From assembly GCA_025201365.1 (NCBI GenBank), contig JAIXMF010000005.1, forward strand, positions 62,001-126,000: DNA of 64,000 bases, written 5' to 3'. Source of the DNA: Syncephalis plumigaleata. Lineage: Eukaryota > Zoopagomycota > Zoopagomycetes > Zoopagales > Piptocephalidaceae. The translations under genes and the position numbers were made by a program. Under the pieces are notes generated by a model. That model made no database searches. It was not told where the DNA came from and saw only the letters and a list, made by a program, of their open reading frames with translations. Of the stretch, positions 23,261 to 34,039 are shown in pieces. Position 1 is the stretch's first letter, and each line of letters opens with the position of its first letter.

Positions 23261-24168
23261 TTAACGACTAGATTTATTGTTACGTTTAAAGATTGATAAT
23301 TGATGCCAATAATTAGTAAAAGAAGTATGACGACGATTAGTATTATTAACCGATTCTGCTTGATGCTTTAGGAAGGACGATGAATCAATGTCGATGAATG
23401 GTTCATTTGCACTAGATTTAGATCTTTTAAAGCCAAGAAACATTCGACGTAGCCAAATGGAGAATCGAGGCCATGAAGTGGCTCGATGATGCTGGTCGAA
23501 AGAAAATGAAGATGAAGATGAAGATGAAGCTGGAGATGACAATGACGATGACGATGAAGATGAAGTAGACAAAACTGCGGAATAAGTGGACGACATGATT
23601 GCCGTAGTAGTTGTAGTGGTTGTTATTGTTGTATCACTGGTTAACTCCATAAATGACTTGGCATGAATGTGGCGTGTTACGGTGGTAGATGATTGTCCTT
23701 GTGAAGTAGAAGCGACTACAGAAATGGTGGATTCTGTTTTAGTCATTGATAATGCTAGAGAACTTGATGCTTGATCTGTAGTAGTAGTAGTAGTTGCTGT
23801 TCTTGCCATCATCACTGATGATGGACATGACTCGAATATGGAGAGGGTAGATCACCGAAGGTTGAATCAACTGCACTGCTACACAACGACACAAGAGAGG
23901 TTGGTGTAGTGGGCCTGCCATCAGATGCGTAAAAGTGTTGATCCTCCATGGTCGTATTGCTGCTTTTCTGGTTGCTATCATAAATGGATTCAGGTGGCGT
24001 GGCGAGTCCGTCTATCGGTAACGGTATACCCATGATGAATCCCAAGGTTGGCGAGTCGACTCGAGGCATCGAGGAACACGAGTGTACTGCGGATAATGCA
24101 CTGGTAACCGTGACGATACTGGCCACCTGCGGATGATGTGCACGACGATGAACCATGATGATATCCAA
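23261..24168 (-). CDS. Serine/threonine-rich protein of unknown function
   Basis: Two overlapping frames together give about 300 residues. The upstream part (24168-23812) contains VHRRAHHPQVASIVTVTSAL, a proline-rich patch and GIPLPIDGLATPPESIYD. The downstream part (23815-23261) contains long Thr and Ser runs, then FSIWLRRMFLGFKRSKSS and a basic tail ending IFKRNNKSSR. The frame changes near 23812, most likely by one missing or extra base. No domain is recognised. Poly-Ser/Thr content and basic patches suggest a disordered, phosphorylated regulatory protein, which is inference. Confidence 0.4.
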
Positions 24169-24223
24169 AAAAAGAAGTAATGGTGAGTACTAGCAAAGTA
24201 TAGAAATAGAGTACAGATAGCAA

Positions 24224-24712
24224 AAAAAAGTAGGAAACACGCGAGTGTACGAGTGAGTTAAATACGACAACGATAATAATAATTATGATGATGATAATTC
24301 AAAAAGTAGAAGAAGCGACAACTCGATAGGGTGCTAATACGATGAAACACATTTGTTTTTATAGATAAACGCATGAATGATAAAGCGTAGGAGATGGCTG
24401 TCTAGCAGTAAGGACGAGTATTTACTTGAGTAATGCATCTTGATTGCATGTGCAAGTGTACAGCGTATGAATGTATGAATGTATGAGTGCTAATTCTTCA
24501 CCATTCTGTATATGTATATGTATATGCGTATGCGTATGCAAATGTGTGTATGTCTGTGTGGGGAGAATATATCAAGAATGTGAGCATGTCTGTGCGCGCT
24601 TGCTTCCTCCTCGGACCGCGTTATATCATGTATGCAAGCACACTGTTCTCGTCACCTGTTCAGCACGATAGAAGTTTGCTTTTCGCCTTGAACAGGCATG
24701 AATGTAGTTTAT
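24224..24712. other. Intergenic region, no gene seen
   Basis: It contains TGTATATG/GCGTATGC-type short repeats (24505-24560). The small open frames there encode low-complexity Tyr/Val/Cys runs with no family likeness. Confidence 0.4.
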
Positions 24713-25447
24713 TTAATCTGCAATCTCCGTGATTTCTACAGGAATTCCCTATAAAATATAGAGTAACATCAATCGTCATGCATAGCTAATAGTTATTGGT
24801 TCAAGAAAAATGCACCTCAATAATCATCGTGTGTTGCGATAACCCAATGGCCAATGCGTGGTCGTACGATGCGAACGAGTAAACCTGATATTCAACATTA
24901 TGCTATTAGTGTCTATGAATGATAGTCGTGGTACGTGCACGCGTGCATGTGTGTGTCTGTGTGTGGTATTGGCCAATAACGAAATAGTAATCATTAATAC
25001 ACGTCGCTAATAGTCATCTTATTAGAAGTGTGCGTCACTTCAAGTCGCACATGAATGAGCACAAGTATACGTAGATGATATCCATTCATCGTAAATCATT
25101 GTTTGTGATGTCAAGCGTTGCATGTAACAAATCGCATTTCGAAACGATGCAGCGCATGATAATTCAAACTTTTTTGACGATTGATACTGGTTATCCTTGT
25201 ATGTTTATAATCATGTGTATACTAATAATCATTAATGTTTTATTCGTAACATACAATAAATACAACTGAGCAGATAATAATAATAATAACTCACTAATGG
25301 GATAGACTTACGCTGTCATGATGACGATTGATATTACTCGCATAACGTACTAGTAATGAATAGGTTTGTTGAATATCGATGGCTTTACCATTCATCAAGA
25401 TAAACTCGTTCTTACTCGTGATGACACGGTTAATGGATTGATTTCAT
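24713..25447 (-). CDS. Uncharacterised small protein next to the segmental duplication
   Basis: Three exons join in phase 0: about 25447-25312 (ending VITSKNEFILMNGKAIDIQ, TYSLLVRYASNINRHHDS), 24884-24816 (VYSFASYDHALAIGLSQHTM, IIE) and about 24748-24713 (GIPVEITEIAD then stop). Exon 1 is shared with a truncated copy at 42612-42749, which keeps an in-frame start (MQINSFNRVITSKNE). Here the equivalent ATG is out of frame because two bases differ, so the true start is unclear. Intron 1 is 427 bases, long for this genome, and contains one breakpoint of the inverted duplication. I do not recognise the family. Confidence 0.4.
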
Positions 25448-25832
25448 AAGATATGCAATATGCGTGTAGATATGTAGATAATTGTGTGTAGATATGTGAT
25501 GCGTGGTGTGTGGACATACAGCAAAATGCGTCTACACCTGCTGTTCTGCAGATGTGCCGCGGCTATTTTCCTTTGCCTTGAGTTCCGTTTTGGCTTGTTG
25601 ACGCATTGCCTTCGTGCCGTGGACCACCTTGCAAAACATGGCTGCAATAAATGCAAGAATAAGCGGTGGCACATTCGATACAAAAGCATAATGAAAGCCT
25701 GTGTGCAACACGAGACTACTCAATGCTTGTTGTTCGGCGGTAATGCACGTAGTACGGCTACATTTCCATTAAACGGTACATTCTTGTACAATCACATTAA
25801 TAATACGCATTTGTATATGATTACAGGTGTCA
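25222..25832 (-). repeat. Inverted segmental duplication, arm 1
   Basis: On the minus strand this arm matches 42225-42839 almost base for base over about 611 bases, with scattered substitutions and single-base indels. It holds part of a transporter intron, the last exon of a DHA2 transporter, the intergenic spacer, exon 1 of the uncharacterised gene and part of that gene's first intron. Homology stops abruptly at both ends. Confidence 0.9.
25532..25783 (-). pseudogene. Orphan last exon of a DHA2 (MFS) transporter
   Basis: It encodes the C-terminal end of the transporter at 40681-42526: HTGFHYAFVSNVPPLILAFI, AAMFCKVVHG, then a Lys/Glu/Ala-rich tail ending TSAEQQV. No other transporter exons are nearby, so it cannot be expressed as a transporter. 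It keeps one frame (TATGCTTTTG) that the complete gene copy has lost by one T, and it has one C fewer than that copy at another homopolymer. Confidence 0.85.
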
Positions 25833-26099
25833 TATAATTATGTTGGCATTACTAGGTGTAGCATAATTAGTTTAGATAAGTAAAAGGGATTTTCCAACCA
25901 GTTAATGTTAGCCTCCAACCTTAACGATTATTAATAAATAGTTTGTACAGTTGTTGACACTATTTCTTTTACTTACTAATAATTGGTGTTGATATTGTAC
26001 ATTAACAGTACTACTACGAACTAATAAGAAACAAGCACTTATGGACACATGCGATAATGATCACACAGTAACTCATCATCATCACTCTTTACTATTGCT

Positions 26100-26636
26100 G
26101 TTCCTGTTAAGACCCCTAGACTGGGACCCACGTATACCGGTCTAGTAACTTGCAACATGTTAGGGAGATACTTGCACGGGGTACGCATCCTAATTGCTAC
26201 GAGCGATGTCCAAATTCTGCCTATACAATAAATTATATTGCAAAAAGAAGAGGAGGATGAGGTGAAGGAGTAGAAACAATAACACTAATAACCAATATAC
26301 ACCCTTCATTCAAATTACAAATGGTTTCAGGTATTGGAACATGTAGAAATATTACGTGTAAGCTCAATAATACGATAATACGATAATACGATAAACGATA
26401 ATGAGAACAATACAACATTAATTATCGTAGTCGTAATTCGTGTAAAGTAAACATGATCACGGTAAATAGTAGAACTATTATTCTAGGATTGATTTATGTA
26501 TACAATAGCATCATCCTCATCATCAATGTATAAATATGAAGCATTACTGGATTCACTTACTTAGGCATAGAATCCAATGTTCCGAGTATAATATCAAGGG
26601 CCACGACCAAGTCGCATAGATATTCGTGATTTGCCA
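26100..26636 (-). CDS. Possible small two-exon gene, not recognised
   Basis: Exon 1 begins at 26636 with MANHEYLCDLVVALDIILGT and LDSMPK, followed by a GTAAGT donor. A plausible acceptor (TGTATAG) near 26222 leads to QNLDIARSN. One base off-frame from there, MRTPCKYLPNMLQVTRPVYV and GPSLGVLTGTAIVKSDDDE is open, ending near 26045. The intron would be about 350 bases. No family is recognised, and the intron size and frame break keep confidence low. Confidence 0.25.
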
Positions 26637-26965
26637 TATGGTTCAAACTATCATCAGCATGAAGTAGTACTAGCAGCAGCAGCAGCATTACTAGAAATGT
26701 AATCTTCACATGGTTCTACCATCCATATATACAACCTGTATGACCAGGAAAAAAGAAAAAAGCTTGAATGGTCGATATTCTACGATAAAAATGGATATAA
26801 CAACATTTTTAGCATGACATGTTCCTTCTAGCCTATTGAAAAATTCACCATATGCTTGATAGAGTACGTTATAAAAACTCGGCAACAATATACTGTTCAT
26901 TTTCGTCTTCACATATCCGTTCACTTTAGTTTCTTCGTTTTCTACACTATTTTAGTAGTGCAATT

Positions 26966-27852
26966 ATGCAGCTTTCATACGCTAGACTAACTATTGCTAT
27001 TACTTTAGCAACCGTGCTTTTCAACTGCATTGGAACAGTTGATAGTAGCCTGCTCAGCCTTCATATGATGAGGGTACGTATATTCCACGTTATACTCTAG
27101 CAGTGCTAATCTATTGTTACGCAGGATTGTATAGATTAGCAGACTTGATTGAGAATGAGCATAATAATATCAAAATTGGTGGTAAAGTAACGCCAATCAG
27201 TCCGGAATTAAAGATATTCAAGGGAACGTATGAGAAGGAAAACATTGTGTATTCAGCTTATATTACTTGTGCCTCAAAGGAAGCGTCATCCTCGACATTG
27301 CTATTCTACAAGGTATGCAGCGGATATGGTACAATTTCTAAATGCAATACTAATAATCATAATATTAGGATTTGCTACGTCAAAACATAGAGGGCAACAT
27401 TCCACTTGATATAAAGGAATATATGGCAGTTCCAATGTATGAATTCTCAATCGAAGATAAGCATTGCTATGTTACCTTGGCCGTATGTGAAAAGAATCAA
27501 CTGGAATACAGAAGAAGTGAGTACGTTAGGAATGGCAGGATGGCTAGCTATTTTGCTTTAATAAGGAAGAAAAACAGAGGTAGGTATCATGCTAGGTATA
27601 ACTCGCTTCTATACTCATGATGATTTAGTGGTGAGATACCTACGTAGACAAGGATGGGTGCTTGATATGGATGTTAGAAGTAAGTTAGCGATGGGCAATA
27701 TGATCGATGGTGTTGCATACTAATTATATGCATACTCATTGTATAGGCACATGCATCAATAACATCGCCCGAGTACCGCATATCTTTTTATTCGGTGTAA
27801 ATCCTATAATCAAGGAAAGTCCATATGATTTTAGTATTCCAGCACGACAATA
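26966..27852 (+). CDS. Small secreted cysteine-containing protein, unknown function
   Basis: The start at 26966 gives a signal peptide (MQLSYARLTIAITLATVLFN then CIGTVDS). Later exons are 27116-27312 (LYRLADLIENEHNNIKIGGK, KIFKGTYEKENIVYSAYITC), 27370-27514 (DLLRQNIEGNIPLDIKEYMA, HCYVTLAVCEKNQLEYRR), about 27631-27680 and 27749-27852 (CINNIARVPHIFLFGVNP, ending FSIPARQ). The mature protein has about 200 residues with several cysteines and no TM helix. The exon 1/exon 2 join is one base out of frame as written. No family is recognised; a secreted or extracellular role follows only from the signal peptide. Confidence 0.55.
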
Positions 27853-27918
27853 ATAAAGAAGTTGGTGTATGCCATTGTCTACGAGTATTTGCACTGGTCA
27901 TTCATAAGAACAGTCATC

Positions 27919-29334
27919 TTAGCGAGCAAGCAAGTTAAACTCTTCGACAAGCTTGTCAGCTAATAGGCGCATGCTGTCATCGGCTTCATTCTTGATCCAT
28001 GTCAGTTTACATATAGCTTCATGGCCATTTGCGGTTATTTCCTCGACTTTTCCATAAATGCTCGTATCCGCAGTTGGATTTGTATTCAAAGCGGTCTAGA
28101 GTAATTGTATTAGCATTCTACTTCCTCCTCCTCATCATTATCCTACTTACGGCAAATGCAAATGTAGTGTGTTCATTCACACCATCACATGGACGTATAC
28201 TCAATAGTGTACGTAGGAAGTCTAGTGAAATGTCACCGTTCGACATCCATCGTTATATTTACGAAAGCATCCGCTGATTCCGAAGATGGTGATTGTACAA
28301 GCATCTACGTACTAGTCAGAAATATGTCATTAATGTTATAAGCGAGCAATTAATTACCTGATCAACCAAGTATACTCCCGTGGCCTGTTGTACATTAGTT
28401 CTCTTCCACTGCCTGGCGATGGAAATGATGCAATCACGAAACAGTTTATCTAAAAAAAGAGTATCTATCTATCTATCTAGTTGTACACTACAAGTGTAAT
28501 CGCACATACCTGACACAACTGCTCAGGTACCACCTCAATCATATCGACCATTGTTTGTTGTGGCATTAATGTCATGGGTTTTGTCGCTTCATCGTTTAAT
28601 GCAATAATGATGTACTAATACCGTATAAGCATAATGAACTACTTGCACTTGATTACTTACTAAGACGAGTCATTACATTCTATCGGACGTGATAGATTCA
28701 CCGCGTTATACCACTGGCATACGATATTTATTAGCGATCAATAATCGTATAGTATATCGTGCCATCTAGCTTGTCATACAACTTACTTGTGCCTCACCAC
28801 GTTGCTTGAATTTTAACGAAAATGTAATATTCGGTATGGGGAATGGACCTGTATTAGTAATGGTAACAGTAAGACGCGCGCCTTGAGATATATCCTTGCG
28901 TGATGCCACTTTGGTATCTGGATGAGAAGCAGATACAAACTATTAGCTGCAAATGAATGAACATCAATGGTAATGCGTCATACGTATTTTCATGTTGGAT
29001 TGCATAAATTGTTCCATTACTGAATTCATCGATTGTGCCATATCGGCACTTTGCTTTAGACTAGCGGCCAGCGTCTACATTTAGCATAGTAAAGACGATA
29101 GTAATCATAAGTGTTAAGCTTCCTACTCGTTGTGTATTCCGGATTCCCCTTACCGAGTATACATGTGAAAATGAGTCTTGAACACCAGCAACACTCTGCT
29201 GTAGTACGTTGACCACCTCCAAGCTATTTCTATGTTAGTGCTATGCTGTACTATTACACGTATACTTACATGGATGCATTGGCTTCTCCAGTTGGCTGAG
29301 AGGCCGTATCGGTTGAAGGGGGACTAGCAGACAT
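27919..29334 (-). CDS. Unrecognised intracellular protein: coiled coil plus beta-rich domain
   Basis: The start at 29334 gives MSASPPSTDTASQPTGEANA. The following exons read LEVVNVLQQSVAGVQDSFSH, TLAASLKQSADMAQSMNSVM and EQFMQSNMK, an amphipathic helical region. Then come TKVASRKDISQGARLTVTI and TNTGPFPIPNITFSLKFKQR, which looks like an immunoglobulin-like beta sandwich. Next are LMPQQTMVDMIEVVPEQL and a C-terminal part with LFRDCIISIARQWKRTNVQQ and ITANGHEAICKLTWIKNEAD, ending LADKLVEEFNLLAR at 27919. It has about eight exons, with one frame break near 28215. I cannot name the family. The beta-rich block is reminiscent of appendage (ear) domains of trafficking proteins, but that is only an impression. 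Confidence 0.5.
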
Positions 29335-29419
29335 GGTGAAGACAACAATAACGAAAGTAATAAGTGAAAAGCTGGTTTTTAGTTTTTTTATTTGAGAATG
29401 TGACGCGATCTTATTACAA

Positions 29420-30590
29420 CTAGTTTGCATTGACATATCTTGAATTACACATACTGGCATGTATATCTATCTGTATGTAAATGTAAATGATATTTATTAA
29501 TGACGCAGAGAAGAGAATATGATTAAGCAACATGTTACGTCTGAATAATGCGAAAAGAAGTATAGTATACAGAGTTAACTTCTCCTTTATCATCATCATT
29601 AGTGCTTGCGATAGTACGGCCTTGCTAATTTGCGCTTGCATACCCTGTAATTTTAATGTGAAAGTATATGTTAATACAACAATGACAACAATCCATCAAG
29701 CTATTGCAATGTAGCATCATTCCTATCATCACTTACATTATACCAACCGCGCATACCATCTGTTTGATAAACCTTCTTTAGTACGTGGATTGCACTACGA
29801 TAACGTACTGCTCGACCTGTGGCACGCTCCTCCCGCGATGGTTTCCATTGCATACGCACCTTTGCCATGATATACGGATAGGTGACAACAGTGGCAATTG
29901 ATTTGCTATCGCGCTAATCATGAACACCTCTAGACTGGACAGTTGCGTACGATGGACACGATGCAGCCAGAGATCCTTGAGCTTCTCGAATGCACCATAC
30001 GTGATCGATGGATTGACCACGAGAACTAGCGAGGGTCGTAGTCCACGCCATAGACCGGTCCAGCCATCTTCGTCGACAATCTCCCACCAAGTGCCCGCGA
30101 ATCCTTTTCTATCCTTCTTTGGCTGTGTTTGCTGACGTGTCACCACTACCGACACGGGAATCGTGAATAGCTGGGCCAACGCACCGGCACCAGCACCTAG
30201 CAGCAACTCCCATGCCGTACTAATATCCTTACTAAGGAAACGACGATAATTACCTCGTAATGTGCTGTACCAGTAGAAGTAGGCAAAGTTCGTCGATGCC
30301 ACGCCGACTAGTCCAGCCGGTAAACCCGCGTATAAACCACGTAGCCCCTCCTCTGATATTATACGCTTAATGGCATCTGTTGTAGAGTCGTATTTTACGA
30401 TACTCGCTGAGGATTGCACTTGTAGTTTAGTTTTTATACTAGTAGTCACGAGTGAATGAGCTCATCACTAGTACGTTGACTTTGTCATTGCTACCTACAT
30501 GTCCAGTGGATAGACGCAGATAAGCGAGAATATCGCGCCACCAGCACCAGCAACCGCGTTGCCAAAGGGAGAAAGAACGACTTTTGACAT
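29420..30590 (-). CDS. ANT1: Peroxisomal adenine nucleotide carrier (Ant1/PMP34-type, SLC25 family)
   Basis: The start is at 30590: MSKVVLSPFGNAVAGAGGAI then FSLICVYPLDIIKTKLQVQ, whose PLDIIKTK is the first mitochondrial-carrier signature. Then GLRGLYAGLPAGLVG, AQLFTIPVSVVVTRQQTQ (second repeat), GWTGLWRGLRPSLVLVVNPS and ITYGAFEKLK, and the third repeat VVTYPYIMAKVRMQW. NPSITYGAFE is closer to yeast Ant1 and PMP34 than to other carriers. The family exchanges ATP for AMP across the peroxisomal membrane for fatty acid activation. One base is missing near 29897 (an A run), shifting the frame. The last exon reads GMQAQISKAVLSQALMMMIK then a hydrophobic tail. Confidence 0.8.
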
Positions 30591-30904
30591 GATAACTAAC
30601 TAAAGTAATTTCTTATTGAATATACGATATATCGCCTAGAATAGTGTAACATGAAAGAGAGAGCGAGAGCGAGAGAGGGTCGCGAAGACTATCGGGAAAG
30701 GGGAGAACAAGTATACCGCATGCACACACGATTAATTAACACGGATTGAAAAGCACCGAGGCAATATTGACGAGTGGTGTCGATAAATCTGAATCGGCAA
30801 ACAATGCAACCGAAACAGTCATCACTAAGTGATACCAGTGCTTTTCCATCCAATTTGCGCAGTTACCTTTGTCTTTACTAATAAATAATAATAAAGTTAT
30901 CCAT

Positions 30905-31258
30905 TTAGATGTGATAGCGATAACCATCACGATTAAGTTGTTTCTTGTTGTTTTTCATTTCTTGAATGTCTAGAAGCAATGACACTTTGATGTAGTTGTG
31001 TTGGAACACCATTTCCATTGCGAAGACTGAGAATAATCTGAATAAATTCAGACATGCTGCCATATCCCGATTCCATACACAATACTCGAATCCTTTACCT
31101 TTCATGTCATCTTTACAATTTTGATGTGTGCATCTAACAGTATAATGAATTAGTATATTGTAATAGACTGTACTCATCTTAAGAAGGCATGACAAGTGAT
31201 AGTAGAATATCTCGTCAATTAGAAATACTTGAACACCATGTTTCATTATTATCCACAC
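30905..31258 (-). pseudogene. Fanzor C-terminal remnant with RuvC-II/zinc ribbon/RuvC-III region
   Basis: It reads KHGVQVFLIDEIFYYHLSC, then VRCTHQNCK, then YCVWNRDMAACLNLFRLF and a basic tail ending RDGYRYHI. LIDE followed by a cysteine region, a second Cys pair (CTHQNC) and WNRDMAACLN is the ordered RuvC-II, zinc-ribbon and RuvC-III layout of TnpB/Fanzor. It is the longest Fanzor piece in the window but lacks RuvC-I and the N-terminal domains. The frame around the first cysteine pair looks shifted. Confidence 0.72.
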
Positions 31259-31345
31259 TTGCGTATGATTTGTTTGTGTATCCTTGATTAAAATAACGTC
31301 ATCGTATTTCTCTACCCCATATTGTCTTTCTTATTCCATTCCACT

Positions 31346-32960
31346 ATGTCTACTACTACTACTACTGAAATATCGAGTAATTCCAACTCATCTTGTAGAT
31401 TACTAGTTTGTCTGAATACTCTTCCATTTCATGACCAGCGTGTCTTCCGTAGTCTACTTGGTCATATCGAATTATTGCGTTTATCAGCATGTTGTCACTC
31501 GTTAAGAAGCAGTGTTCGAAATGATAAAGCATTATGGCAAGAACGATACCATAGGGATTTCCTATCGGGAGCCTATTATGTTAAAGAAATGGGGTTCGTA
31601 TTATGGTGTATACGCACGGATGTCAACAATCCATGTACATCGGATAAACGAGCCGATCTACTAGAGAATGTGGACTGGTACAACGCATATCGTCGACGAG
31701 TGAGCACCGAGAATAATTGGCGATATAAACGATGCAAGACCACGCGTATCGATATGGAGCATGACAAGGATGGAAATTGTTATAGCATAGATGTTAATGA
31801 TAATCGTATATTTATTGCACTGCAATATCGCCCAGACGGAACACCAATTCATAGCTATGTTTTAGAATATTTGCCGCATCCAAATCTTAAATCGAACAAT
31901 AATATTGTGTATAACAGTACATTCTCCACATCGTCAAACTTTCTTCCACTGGATACTGGTAATGAAGCCCAGTACAATTTTGTCTTGGGTGGTCATTATA
32001 TAGCCGTATACAGTAGGCCATTCGGGAGCGATACCGACTATAAAGTAAAAATACTTTCTCGCAGACATGGTGGTGTCTTCATTACATTGGATGTTCCAGT
32101 ACCATATAAAGTTGGTATAATGGAAGGAAAATGGGCGTTATTAGTGCGTGGAATACGAGAGTCATACGAATTCTCGCCAATTTGTAAGTGATAATTGTAC
32201 AATGATGCAATATAACTGTACTAATAATCAACGAATTCAGCCAATGCAATGGTGTTCGATATAGATAATAATATCATGTGTCCAGGAAGCATTGATGATA
32301 CATGGAATGCGAGATGTTTCTACAAAACAACCAATAATACAGCAATAGTATACACGGCAAGACTAGTCACAGACGATGCGGGTCGTATTGAATGGGCATT
32401 ATACCAATTCTCGAACAATAATCCCGTTGTACAATTGCGAAGTGGTTGGTTTCACCTACCCGAAATTCAACCAGATAGTCTAGAATGTGCTTATAACTCA
32501 TCTGGCTCACACGTGATACTACAACTAGTTAGTTCAGCCTGCCGTTTCCCTATGTAATTCACAATGTAGCGTTAGGCGGCCAATGTAATACTCCACAAAT
32601 TGTTATACTATATCTGATAACTATCTACCAATCCCGTTGCTACAGCTCGGATTTAGATGTCCAATAATAGTTAATGATTCCGTAAAAGTATGGACAGGTT
32701 TATCTTACAGTGATGATCAAATATTACGGTTTCCAGGCGCGACGTCATATTATCATGTCATGGGAAGCTTATATTTAATTATTACAAACCCATATTCGAG
32801 AAACTCTAGATTACTTGTGGATATTAATACAAAAGAAATAATACGTAAACTAGAGCCTACAGCTCCAGGAGAAACGATAAATATATATAAAATGATCGGC
32901 ACGATATGTAATCCATCTGACATGTATATGCTAGTAATACATGAATACGGTGAATTATAA
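31346..32960 (+). CDS. F-box protein of unknown specificity
   Basis: The start at 31346 gives MSTTTTTEISSNSNSS, then an F-box-like segment LLVCLNTLPFHDQRVFRSLL, LLRLSACCHSLRSSVRNDKA and LWQERYHRDF. The LWQERYxxDF ending is typical after F-boxes in fungi. The remaining 400 or so residues are beta-strand-rich with repeated hydrophobic/aromatic blocks (for example GGHYIAVYSRPFGSD, WALYQFSNNNPVVQL), perhaps a propeller-like substrate domain. There is an intron at 32186-32239. Frame changes near 32550 and 32636 separate the last two segments. F-box proteins present substrates to SCF ubiquitin ligases. The gene lies wholly between two Fanzor-element ends. Confidence 0.6.
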
Positions 32961-33407
32961 CAAACATCAATAAACCATACTATATTAGTCAATAAGAGCA
33001 GTGTTATACATCATTAAACCATAATACATGCTAATACTTTCTATGAACTGGATGATTAATCGAATAATCAACTATAGTAGCAATTGAGACATCAAACTGT
33101 ACAAACTGATGAATGCTTCTCAATGCATAGAGGATGTTGCTCGATAGCACATGTACTGCGTCATCAATTCATTCTGCTTGATTGAAGCTTGCTATCTGAA
33201 TAGTCTCGAATGCCATTATAACAATGCACTGAATAAAACAAGCATCCATATTGTCCTTTACTAAATGTTCCTGTCAATTCATCATAGCTTGCTAACTATT
33301 GTAATATATGATATCGCAATCATTAACACCTCCCTCAACTGCCAGGACCATGACATCTACTCAATAATAATAGCAATGCGCAAAGCTATTCATTAATAAA
33401 GAGCAAA

Positions 33408-33445
33408 AGTTAAAGGTCAACTGCGCTAATTGGTTGGAAAAACTC
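33408..33445 (-). repeat. Right terminal inverted repeat of TIR element copy 3
   Basis: AAAGTTAAAGGTCAACTGCG, then CTAATTGGTTGGAAAAACTC and TA. It differs at a few bases from the 5' ends of copies 1 and 2 (AAAGTTAAAGGATAAATGCG then CAAATTGGATGGAAAAACAC). It ends about 90 bases before the DBP10 start codon. Confidence 0.75.
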
Positions 33446-33534
33446 TATTTATTTCTTTTTTTTACTTTTTTTATTTAATTGGTTCTTCTTGCTTATTTAT
33501 TAGTACTCTTAATTAGTTTTTTGAACCAGTATTG

Positions 33535-34007
33535 ATGGCACGTAAAACACAAAGAAGAAAACGGCCACTCACCAAGGAGGAAGTCGAGCTGGAGGGTTCT
33601 GACACTTCCGAGCGTAATGTTAATCTTGCCGTAGAACAACAATACTCTAGCGGTGTTAGTGATGAATCTGACGACGATGGTCATCATAGCAATATGATTG
33701 AAGATTCAGATATTGAAATGAGTGATGCTATGATATCAGCACAAGAGGATGAATCCGATAGTGACATGGATGTGACAAGTGCACTCATTCCAACACCTGT
33801 ACAAGGTCGTAAATCAACAAAGAACCAAAAGCAAAATGGCTCAATGATGAACAGTGATAAAAGCGATGATGACGACGATGATGATGAGGATGATGCATCA
33901 TTTATTAATCAGCAAATTCAGTTGAGTAATAAAAAGAAGAAGAAATCGGGTGGTTTCCAATCTATGGGTATGTTGCTAGCGTAGTTATCTCATAAACTAT
34001 CGCGTAA

Positions 34008-34039
<32 letters not shown>

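Larger units (their letters stand above)
30836..33445 (-). mobile_element. TIR element copy 3 (about 2.6 kb): Fanzor remnant plus an F-box gene between matched ends
   Basis: The left end at 30836 reads CAGTGCTTTTCCATCC then AATTTGCGCAGTTACC, like the Fanzor-proximal ends of copies 1 and 2. The right end (about 33408-33445) read on the minus strand has TTTTTCCAACCAATTAGCGC then AGTTGACCTTTAAC, like their 5' ends. Orientation and end types pair correctly. TA lies next to the right end (33446-33447), and TA plus one base lies next to the left. A 118-residue Fanzor C-terminal fragment sits at 30905-31258. The remainder is occupied by an F-box gene on the other strand. Either the element acquired or was invaded by the gene, or these are two solo ends of different insertions. 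Confidence 0.55.

Noticed and set aside
25532-25783. Separate small gene encoding an Ala/Lys-rich protein
   Set aside because: It is a duplicate of the last DHA2 transporter exon, shown by near-identity with 42274-42526, and has no promoter or start of its own.
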